The translations under genes and the position numbers were made by a program. Shown piece after piece: positions 1 through 5,711 of a stretch of DNA of 6,978 nt; within the stretch, counting starts at the first letter, position 1, and every line of letters begins with the position of its first letter. A model generated the notes under the pieces. The model did no database searches, was not told the DNA's origin, and saw only the letters and a program-made list of their open reading frames with translations. This DNA is from JBGCEZ01 sp045106735. GTDB taxonomy: Bacteria; Planctomycetota; Phycisphaerae; Phycisphaerales; SM1A02. The stretch spans positions 1-6,978 of the forward strand of contig JBGCEZ010000006.1 in NCBI GenBank assembly GCA_045106735.1. The letters run 5' to 3'.

Positions 1-269
1 TCGGCGTTCAGCAACAGGTTCCCGTGCACGATGAATCGCGCGATGTCGCCACCGATCGTCCCGTCGAAGGTCACCAGGACGCCGTTGACGTCGTCCGGAG
101 CCGAGCCGTTGATCGCTCCGGTCGTGGTGTCAATCGTGAAGATCTCGCCGGGGCCGCCGGCGAGGGTCGCGGACGCCACGGCAAGACTGGCGACGATCGC
201 CGGCGTGGCTTGACCGGGCCTGGCGTGAGCGGGGGTCGGACGGGAAATGCGATTCTTCGATCGGGTCAT
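1..269 (-). CDS. Exported protein of unknown function, N-terminal 89 residues only
   Basis: The reading frame is open from an ATG at 269-267 to the window edge, so the 3' part of the gene is missing. The start is supported by GGAG at 279-282 on the minus strand, nine bases upstream. The product begins MTRSKNRISR, a basic n-region, followed after a Pro/Ala-rich stretch by a hydrophobic core (IVASLAVASATLA) and a small-residue region GGPGE. This reads as a Sec signal peptide with cleavage near residues 39-41. The mature part begins with a beta-rich, Asp/Gly/Thr-rich sequence (EIFTIDTTTGAINGS, then DDVNGVLVTFDGTIGGDIAR) typical in style of secreted or surface proteins of planctomycetes. I do not recognise the family, and no catalytic motif is visible in this fragment. 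It is transcribed divergently from the sigma factor/kinase operon, so shared regulation is possible but not shown. Confidence 0.7.
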   Translation of the reverse strand, partial: MTRSKNRISRPTPAHARPGQATPAIVASLAVASATLAGGPGEIFTIDTTTGAINGSAPDDVNGVLVTFDGTIGGDIARFIVHGNLLLNA

Positions 270-300
270 GGTCGTGGGCTCCAGGTTCAGGATTCAGCCA

Positions 301-318
301 CTCGGGCGCCATCCCGAG
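301..318. promoter_or_regulatory. Perfect inverted repeat in the 5' leader of the minus-strand gene
   Basis: CTCGGG (301-306) and CCCGAG (313-318) form six-base perfect arms around a six-base spacer. The element lies 32-49 bases upstream of the start codon of the minus-strand exported protein. It could be an operator or an mRNA leader hairpin. No run of T follows on either strand, which argues against an intrinsic terminator. A palindrome of this size can arise by chance in GC-rich DNA. Confidence 0.3.
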
Positions 319-514
319 GTCGCGCGCCCGGAGTCCGACCGACTTTTCTGACGCCCCCGTTCGAAGCGGCCCCGCCGGCGTGGAGAGGGCGCGGCGGACG
401 CCGGCCCCCCTCCCACGACGCTCAATCGCCCTGGATGCCGGCCACCGACCCTCCCAGTGGCCCCAACTGCACCGGGCGGCCAGGCGGCTCCCGCGGCCGC
501 ACCCGCGACCGGCC

Positions 515-543
515 GGAAAGAAATTTCCTTCAAAGCCTGTAAG
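515..543 (+). promoter_or_regulatory. Candidate promoter of the sigma factor/kinase operon
   Basis: An AT-rich island stands out in very GC-rich surroundings. GGAAA (515-519) and TTTCC (524-528) form an inverted repeat around GAAA, and TGTAA follows at 539-543, 28 bases before the preferred GTG start. ECF sigma factors commonly use a G/A-rich -35 such as GGAA with a short GT-containing -10, so this could be an autoregulated promoter. The gap between GGAAA and TGTAA (19 bases) is a little long for a classical ECF promoter, so the exact assignment is uncertain. Confidence 0.35.
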
Positions 544-570
544 AACGAGCCGTGGACCGGGAGTCTCAAG

Positions 571-1251
571 GTGAACCCAGTCCCCCGCGAGCCCGCCATG
601 CCCCTCCTTCCCCAAACACGCCAGAGTCTCCTCCTGGATCTCGGCCGTCACTCGAACGATGCCTGGGCTGAGTTCCTGGAGGTCTACGAGCATGCCATCC
701 GGGGGTACTGCCGCACGCTGGGGCTCCAGGAGCAGGACGCGGAAGACGCGACCCAGGAAGTGCTCGCTGCGGTGCACACGAAGATCCCGACGTGGGATCA
801 CGATGCGTCGCGCGGGAGCTTCCGGGCCTGGCTGTTCCGGGTCGCCCGGAATGTCACCGTCGACCTGATCTCGGCCAGGGTCCGGCGGGCCAGAAGCACG
901 ACGCATCTCGACGACCTGCCCGAATCGGCCCACCTCCGGGCCAGCCACGAAGCGACGCTCGATCAGGCGTACGCCAGGGCGATGCTCGAATGGGCCACCG
1001 TCCGCGTGCAGCAGGAAGTCAGCGATTCGGCCTGGCAGGCCTTCATCCTCACGGCGGTGCGCGGGCAACCGCCCGAGTCAGTCAGCACCGCGCTCGGCAT
1101 GTCCGTCGGCGCGGTGTACACCGCCAAGTCGCGCGTCATCGCGAGGCTTCGCGCACGCGTCGCATCGATCGAACACGCGGGAGATTCGGCGGCCTCGGCA
1201 TCTCCCCACCCCTCCACCACTCCACGCACCCATCGGGACGAAGCACCGTGA
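571..1251 (+). CDS. ECF-type RNA polymerase sigma factor (sigma-70 family)
   Basis: This is a sigma factor of extracytoplasmic-function type, predicted to direct RNA polymerase to a small regulon. With the GTG start the product has 226 residues. Region 2 spans about residues 30-105, with W32-A-E-F, the conserved acidic DAEDATQEV (56-64) and FRAWLFRVARN typical of the 2.3/2.4 segment. Region 4 spans about 150-198, with a helix-turn-helix in GQPPESVSTALGMSVGAVY and a basic end (KSRVIARLRARV). The tail (residues about 200-226) is Ser/Pro/Thr-rich and probably disordered. GTG at 571 is preferred because GGGAG (559-563) sits seven bases upstream. ATG at 598, giving MPLLPQTRQSLLL, matches the usual start of this family but has no good ribosome binding site. 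An ATG at 457 is also in frame but adds low-complexity sequence. The stop codon overlaps the start of the kinase gene. Planctomycete ECF factors linked to Ser/Thr kinases are a known class, and this fits it. Confidence 0.9.
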   Translation: MNPVPREPAMPLLPQTRQSLLLDLGRHSNDAWAEFLEVYEHAIRGYCRTLGLQEQDAEDATQEVLAAVHTKIPTWDHDASRGSFRAWLFRVARNVTVDLISARVRRARSTTHLDDLPESAHLRASHEATLDQAYARAMLEWATVRVQQEVSDSAWQAFILTAVRGQPPESVSTALGMSVGAVYTAKSRVIARLRARVASIEHAGDSAASASPHPSTTPRTHRDEAP

Positions 1252-4200
1252 ACACCTCCACCAACCTGCGCTCCGGCTGTGTCGATGCCGCCATGATTCA
1301 GCGGTACATCAACGATGAACTCGACCCCGGAGAGGAGTCGGCGCTCGAGGCGCACCTGAACACGTGCCAGGCTTGCCAGACATCGTTGGAAGCTTCCGAC
1401 GGCAACGCCGAGTGGTGGAAAGAGATGCGAGGAGAATTCCTCGACGGGTGCTCGCCCGATGCGGACGGTCCGGCCAGTGACTCGGCCAGTGACTCAGCCG
1501 GGCACGAAATACTCGCGCTGCTTTCACCGACCGATGATCCGCACATGCTCGGTCGCATCGGGCACTACGAGATTCAGGGCGTCATCGGCCAGGGCAGCGC
1601 CGGGGTTGTTCTCAAAGCGCTTGATCCGAGACTCAACCGCACGGTGGCGATCAAAGTCCTGGCTCCGGCCTTCGTCGCCAGCAGCCCGGCCCGCACCCGC
1701 TTTCAACGTGAAGCCAAGGCGGTCGCCGCGGTCGCCCACGACCACGTGGTGCCGATCCATGCGGTCGATGAGCATCAGGGCTTGCCCTACATCGTGATGC
1801 AGTACGTCTCCGGATCGCTCCGGGCGCGCTTCCAGCGAGCCGCCCCGCTGCCCACACGAGAAGTGGTGCGCATCGGACTGCAGATCGCGCGGGCCCTCGC
1901 GGCCGCCCACGCGCAGGGCATCGTCCACCGGGACGTCAAGCCGGCCAACGTGCTCGTCGAAGGATCCGTCGATCGAATCCTCGTCACCGACTTCGGCCTG
2001 GCGAGTGTGGCCGGCGATGCGTCCATGACCTTCTCCGGCACGATCCACGGCACGCCGCATTACATGTCACCCGAGCAGGCCCGAGGCGAATCGGTCGACG
2101 CAAGAAGCGACCTGTTCAGCCTGGGCAGCCTGCTCTACGAAGCGTGCACCGGCCGGCCACCGTTCCAGGCCCAGACCGTGTTCGGAGTGATCCGGCGCGT
2201 ATGCGAAACCGAGCCGTCGCCGATCCGCGAAATCAATCCCGAGATCAACGAATGGCTGACGCGGCTGATCGGCCGCCTCATGGAGAAGGACGCCGCGGCC
2301 AGATTCCAATCCGCGGACGCGGTGGCCGATGCCCTGGCCTCGGAACTCGCGCATCTCCAGAATCCGACGGGCACGGCCCGACCGGCTCGCGACTGGCTGC
2401 CCGTTCGCGCAACGCAGCTGCAGCCGCAGCTCCGCCGATGGACGGCGCCGCCCTTCGTCGCGGTCGGGTGTGCCGCACTCGGCCTGGGTGCAGTGGGCAT
2501 TCTCGCCGCGGCCGTCCTCATCGACGGAGAGGATGGGCCCAAGTCTGCGCGCACGCTGGCCGGCGATGACTCGCCCGTTGCGTCGGAAACCGCGGAGAGC
2601 AACACGAGCATCCGTACGGTTCGCCGGACCCTGCACGACGTCGCGGGGCAGCCGTTCGCCATTCGCATCGCTGGCGGCGACGTGACGGTCATCCCCACCG
2701 CAACCGAGGACATCCACGTGGCCATGAGCGGGACCGTGAACGCCGAGGTCGCGGATGCAGCATCGATGGTTGAAGCCCATCCGATCGCCCTGGAATTGAC
2801 CGACCAAGGCGCCACGCTCTCTGGATCACCGGAAGACCGAGGGCCCTGGGAATCGGTGCGCTACACGGTGACGGTTCCCGTCGGCACGAACATCGACGTG
2901 GACAACTCGGCTGGCGACCTGATCATCGGGGCCCGGTCGGGGTCCGTCACCGCGAAAGTTGCCAACGGGAATGTCGACGTCGGGTTCGTCCGGGGGAACG
3001 TGGACATCCGGACGAATGGCGGCCAGATCTTTCTCCTCGACGGATGCACGGGCGACGCTGATCTGGTCGCGATCCGCGGCGACGCCATGATGGCCGGCAT
3101 CGAGGGCGACGGGTACGCGACCACCTCCGGCGGCGATGCGTGGCTCGGACGGAGTCCGGGCACCATCGGCGCGCAGACGTCTGGCGGAAACATCTTCATC
3201 GACGGCGTGCTCGGCCCGGTGCGAGCCCATGCGACCAGCGGAGACGTCCGACTCTGGGTATCGCAGGCACCACAAGATGGCGTCCGCGTGAACGCCGCGA
3301 ACGGCAACGTCATGCTGATGGTCGCCGATGAAGTCGATGCCACGATCACGGCGTCCGGTGAGATCGGCGACCCCAACGCGTACGATTGGGAGACGACCGA
3401 GGACGACATCGGTGCGACATGGGCGACGACCCGGCTCAATCGCGGCGGCCCCACGATTCAGCTCTCGAGCACATCGGGGGCGATCGAGATCGAGGAGCTC
3501 GATGCCGCGGTCGAGACGTTGCCGAATGCTCTGGAACGCATCGGGCGACCCGTTCGCGTTCCGCAACGCCTCGTCACATGGATCGGCCAGCGCGACGCTG
3601 ACGCAGATTCCGAGGCGGATTCCGAAGCAGACGCCGTGGCTTCGCACGGAGATCCAGGACCGGACGGTTCCGGGCTCAGTGGTTCGGGGCTCGGTGGTTC
3701 CGGGCTGGGCGGAAGCGGCTCGGGCCTCAGCGGATCCGGACTGGGCGGGAGCGACTCGGGATTGGGCGGATCCGGACTCGGCGGGAGCGGCTCGGGTCCG
3801 GGCGGATCTGGGCTCGGCGGGAGCGGCTCGGGTCTGGGCGGATCCGGACTCGGCGGGAGCGGCTCGGGTCGGGGCGGATCTGATCTCGGTGGGAGCGGTC
3901 TCGGCGGGAGTGGGCTGGGCGGCTCCGGGCTCGGCGGAAGCGGCTCGGGCCTCGGGGGTTCAGGCGACGGCGGCCCCCGTGAATCCGACGCAACTCCGCC
4001 CGCAACCGGCGGACCGCACCTCGATGCCGATCCTGATCGCGGCGAGCACCGCGCCATCCGGCAGGGCGAAACGCCGCTTCCGGGCGTTCTGACCACCGTG
4101 CGAATCAACAATGCCGACCGGGGCATCGACGGATACACGATTCATCTGCCGATCAACCACACCTCCGCGGGCGAACGCCACCCGGTTCTTGTCTTCCTTC

Positions 4201-4817
4201 AAGGCGCATTCGGCGTCGGCGGACCGATCGAGCGCGTGAACGACTGGGGCCTCACCCGGTTGCTCCGCGATGAGACGGAACTGAACTCGCGCCGAAACCA
4301 ACTGCTCCTGGACGGGTTCATCGTGATCAATCCACACACCCGGGGTGGCGGGTTCGACGACGACCCCGAGCTGGTTCAGCAGATCATCGACGACATCATC
4401 GCCCGGCACCACGGCGACCGCTCACGGGTCTACCTCACCGGATTGAGCCTTGGAGCACGTGGAACGTACGGACTCGCCGAACGCCTTCCCAACACGTTCG
4501 CCGCGATCGCCCCGATCGCCGGACGATCGGGCAACGTCAATGACTGGAGCCAATACACAGGCCCTGCCGTCTGGATCTCCCACAACGCCGCGGACGCCCG
4601 CGTGCCGTTCGAGAACGCCGAGCGCGCGATCACCGGGATCGAGTCCGAACTGGGCGTGACGTTCCGCACGTACGACCGTCTTCGCGTCAACGGCACCGAC
4701 TTCCTCGATCAGCGGTACATCCTGACCGCCGCCCCGACCCGAAGCCACGACGCATGGACCGACATCTACTCATACGCCGAGTTCTATGAGTGGCTGCTGG
4801 AGCATCGCATCGATTGA
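1248..4817 (+). CDS. Transmembrane Ser/Thr kinase with zinc finger, DUF4097-like solenoid and C-terminal esterase domain
   Basis: A 1189-residue protein. The GTG start overlaps the sigma factor stop (GTGA), so translation is probably coupled; the open frame extends further upstream only as a shadow of the sigma gene. Residues 11-43 hold C11 and H36-x3-C40-x2-C43, a ZAS-like anti-sigma zinc finger. The kinase (about 105-380) is complete: GQGSAG loop (114-119), VAIK lysine 136, helix-C E155, HRD 227-229 with K231, DFG 248-250, SPE 274-276; it should be active on Ser/Thr. One membrane span lies at about 403-425, placing about 760 residues outside. Residues about 471-753 repeat short SGD/NGN/GGN turns like a DUF4097 beta-solenoid. 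An acidic linker (DADADSEADSEADA) and Gly/Ser repeats (about 807-909) follow. Residues about 946-1185 form an alpha/beta-hydrolase with S1067 in GLSLG, D1116 in NAADARVP and H1167 in SHDAW, resembling carboxylesterase/predicted-peptidase (COG4099-like) enzymes. Substrate unknown. A 12-base tandem duplication (1471-1494) encodes SDSASDS between zinc finger and kinase. Confidence 0.9.
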   Translation: MNTSTNLRSGCVDAAMIQRYINDELDPGEESALEAHLNTCQACQTSLEASDGNAEWWKEMRGEFLDGCSPDADGPASDSASDSAGHEILALLSPTDDPHMLGRIGHYEIQGVIGQGSAGVVLKALDPRLNRTVAIKVLAPAFVASSPARTRFQREAKAVAAVAHDHVVPIHAVDEHQGLPYIVMQYVSGSLRARFQRAAPLPTREVVRIGLQIARALAAAHAQGIVHRDVKPANVLVEGSVDRILVTDFGLASVAGDASMTFSGTIHGTPHYMSPEQARGESVDARSDLFSLGSLLYEACTGRPPFQAQTVFGVIRRVCETEPSPIREINPEINEWLTRLIGRLMEKDAAARFQSADAVADALASELAHLQNPTGTARPARDWLPVRATQLQPQLRRWTAPPFVAVGCAALGLGAVGILAAAVLIDGEDGPKSARTLAGDDSPVASETAESNTSIRTVRRTLHDVAGQPFAIRIAGGDVTVIPTATEDIHVAMSGTVNAEVADAASMVEAHPIALELTDQGATLSGSPEDRGPWESVRYTVTVPVGTNIDVDNSAGDLIIGARSGSVTAKVANGNVDVGFVRGNVDIRTNGGQIFLLDGCTGDADLVAIRGDAMMAGIEGDGYATTSGGDAWLGRSPGTIGAQTSGGNIFIDGVLGPVRAHATSGDVRLWVSQAPQDGVRVNAANGNVMLMVADEVDATITASGEIGDPNAYDWETTEDDIGATWATTRLNRGGPTIQLSSTSGAIEIEELDAAVETLPNALERIGRPVRVPQRLVTWIGQRDADADSEADSEADAVASHGDPGPDGSGLSGSGLGGSGLGGSGSGLSGSGLGGSDSGLGGSGLGGSGSGPGGSGLGGSGSGLGGSGLGGSGSGRGGSDLGGSGLGGSGLGGSGLGGSGSGLGGSGDGGPRESDATPPATGGPHLDADPDRGEHRAIRQGETPLPGVLTTVRINNADRGIDGYTIHLPINHTSAGERHPVLVFLQGAFGVGGPIERVNDWGLTRLLRDETELNSRRNQLLLDGFIVINPHTRGGGFDDDPELVQQIIDDIIARHHGDRSRVYLTGLSLGARGTYGLAERLPNTFAAIAPIAGRSGNVNDWSQYTGPAVWISHNAADARVPFENAERAITGIESELGVTFRTYDRLRVNGTDFLDQRYILTAAPTRSHDAWTDIYSYAEFYEWLLEHRID
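3666..3974 (+). repeat. Gly/Ser-rich coding repeat with 36-base tandem units
   Basis: The stretch encodes about 103 residues made almost only of Gly, Ser and Leu in GGSGL-type pentads. The clearest tandem part is four units of 36 bases at 3729-3764, 3765-3800, 3801-3836 and 3837-3872, each encoding a 12-residue block of the form GGSGLGGSGSGx, where x is L, P, L or R and the first copy has small changes. Flanking sequence carries degenerate partial copies. All units are multiples of three, so gain or loss of a unit keeps the frame. The segment most likely acts as a flexible extended spacer between the solenoid and the hydrolase. The antisense strand reads as Pro-rich ORFs (PEPLPPSPDPP), which are a by-product of the repeat. 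Confidence 0.85.
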
Positions 4818-4827
4818 TCTCGTCAGC

Positions 4828-4844
4828 CGAGTCAGCAAGACTCG
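4828..4844. terminator. Possible hairpin between convergent reading frames
   Basis: CGAGTC (4828-4833) and GACTCG (4839-4844) are perfect six-base arms around AGCAA, starting 11 bases after the kinase stop codon. The position suits a transcript end, and could serve both strands. There is no T-run on either side, so an intrinsic terminator is not established. The left arm overlaps the stop codon of the small minus-strand ORF. Confidence 0.3.
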
Positions 4845-4978
4845 CGAAGAAGCGTTCCGTCGAGGCGACGACCCGCCATGAGCGGAAGCATGTTGACCTG
4901 ATCCGACGTGACGGGTCCGTCTCGTACGAACATCACGCGACGTTCGGGCAACGGGCCTGCTGACACCGGAATCTGCAT
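4832..4978 (-). CDS. Short hypothetical ORF, 48 residues, possibly a gene remnant
   Basis: ATG at 4978-4976 opens a 48-residue frame ending in TGA at 4834-4832. The product begins MQIPVSAGPLPERRVMF and continues DGPVTSDQVNMLPLMAGRR, ending LLRESC. It has a normal-looking amino-acid mix with no low complexity, no signal peptide and no membrane span, and codon third positions are moderately GC-rich, so it looks more protein-like than a random frame. I do not recognise the family. There is no clear Shine-Dalgarno sequence before the ATG. It converges on the kinase gene with 14 bases between their stop codons. It lies in the same frame as the transposase remnant upstream of it, separated by a TGA directly before the ATG, which may be chance. 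It could be a small real gene, the 3' end of a decayed gene, or a spurious frame. Confidence 0.3.
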   Translation of the reverse strand: MQIPVSAGPLPERRVMFVRDGPVTSDQVNMLPLMAGRRLDGTLLRESC

Positions 4979-5010
4979 TCAGCCAACCGATTGAAGCTGA
5001 ACAAAATGCA

Positions 5011-5430
5011 CGTCCAGTGGTCGTTGCAGTCGCCGGGATCGCCCGAGGAACGAGCGAGCTTCCGTCAATCAGATCGGGCGTTCACTGGCGACGAACGTCT
5101 GGCGGAGGCCCTGGACCATCCGCCCTCGCCAATGCACGATCGGAGCTCCGTCTTGGCGGCCCATTCTCTTCACGACGACGTCCAGCTTCTTGAGGGCAGC
5201 GATTGTCCTAAGGCGACGCTTCGCATGCTCGAGCTCCCTGAGTCGCTTCAATTCGCCAGATTCCAATCCGCCGTCCTGGTTCCGCCTCAGGTTGAGAGCG
5301 GCCTCCGTGACGCCAGGGCGTGCGGCGACGTCGGTCACGCCTCTTCCACGGACGTGGAACAGTCGGCGGCGATGAGCGATTCGAGAACCCCGTCGGCCTC
5401 TGCCCCTTCCGAATCTTCCTGAATTTCTGC
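5011..5430 (-). pseudogene. Decayed IS3-family transposase remnant (orfA and start of orfB)
   Basis: Reading the minus strand, pieces of an IS3-type transposase appear in order across two frames. First comes EADGVL (from 5400) and STSVEEA, like the start of the orfA helix-turn-helix region, ending in TGA at 5337-5335. The frame then changes near 5340 and continues with PGVTEAALNLRRNQDGGL and GELKRLRELEHAKRRLRTIA, which matches the HTH end, the YGGL-like motif and the leucine-zipper part of orfA. Next, MVQGLRQTFVASERP resembles the start of orfB (family pattern: RRAVxHLxxxFxVSERRACR). After an in-frame TGA at 5071-5069, FLGRSRRLQRP resembles the VLGQxRSTQR motif. The orfB catalytic DDE domain is absent and both frames are broken, so the element is dead. 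I see no terminal inverted repeats or target-site duplication. The assignment rests on motif memory, not a search. A plus-strand ORF over the same bases is its shadow. Confidence 0.6.
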
Positions 5431-5711
5431 TGGCCAGCGGATGGGCTCCGTCCCGTTGCCCCCGCGTCCCCCCGACGAAACGGGAGATGCGTCGCTCCGA
5501 TCACGTCAATCCCGCGCCACTTGAACAACGCACGCGACAACGATCGTGACGATCACCGTCCCCAGTCGTGGTCGCGAATTCTCTGAATCTGACTCTTCCT
5601 CTCAAACGCTGCTGCAGTCCATCAGCCCGCACGTCGTCTGAAAAGACGGACGGCCAGGAGTCGATTGGCGGCCCCTGACCACTCCTACGAACCAAGTCGG
5701 AGACTGATTGA
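5431..5711. other. Non-coding region before the exported-protein gene, with a small hairpin
   Basis: No convincing gene is seen here. The part next to the transposase remnant may be further decayed element sequence; a minus-strand hydrophobic fragment (GTVIVTIVVACVVQVA) occurs but is flanked by stops. CGTCT (5635-5639) and AGACG (5644-5648) enclose GAAA, a five-base-pair stem with a GNRA tetraloop, extendable by one U-G pair. It lies about 65 bases before the downstream start codon and could be a leader hairpin. No T-run follows it. GGAG at 5699-5702 is the ribosome binding site of the next gene. Confidence 0.4.

Larger units (their letters stand above)
270..570. other. Divergent intergenic region, no gene
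   Basis: These 301 bases separate the minus-strand exported protein from the plus-strand sigma factor. ORFs cross it on both strands, but none has recognisable protein character and they conflict with the flanking genes. The region holds the ribosome binding site of the minus-strand gene, a perfect palindrome at 301-318 and an AT-rich promoter candidate near 515-543. Between about 319 and 514 it is strongly GC-rich and I see no further signal. Confidence 0.6.

Noticed and set aside
130..1068. Long minus-strand ORF of 312 residues opposite the sigma factor and intergenic region
   Set aside because: Arg/Gly/Pro-rich with no recognisable motif; antisense of the sigma gene and in conflict with the minus-strand exported-protein frame.
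792..1247. Upstream extension of the kinase reading frame
   Set aside because: It overlaps the sigma factor in another frame and reads as a shadow; the GTG in the GTGA overlap gives a start directly before the zinc-finger motif.
2067..2807. Minus-strand ORFs opposite the kinase C-lobe and ectodomain start
   Set aside because: Shadow frames with Arg/Ala/Gly-rich composition; the plus strand has unambiguous kinase motifs.
2826..3647. 273-residue minus-strand ORF opposite the solenoid region
   Set aside because: Long only because GC-rich DNA has few stops; no domain character, and the plus strand reads as an ordered repeat domain.
3666..3974. CRISPR array because of regular 36-base periodicity
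   Set aside because: Units are directly adjacent without unique spacers and encode an in-frame Gly/Ser peptide.
3328..4092. Plus-strand 254-residue ORF with Ala/Gly/Trp repeats
   Set aside because: Alternative frame of the same tandem repeat; the main frame continues into a hydrolase domain with catalytic residues.
3458..4138. Minus-strand Pro-rich ORF with PEPLPPSPDPP repeats
   Set aside because: Exact antisense of the Gly/Ser tandem repeat; no start signal and no flanking protein-like sequence.
4991..5422. Plus-strand 143-residue ORF
   Set aside because: Lies opposite the IS3 transposase remnant; composition is Ser/Pro-rich with no motif.
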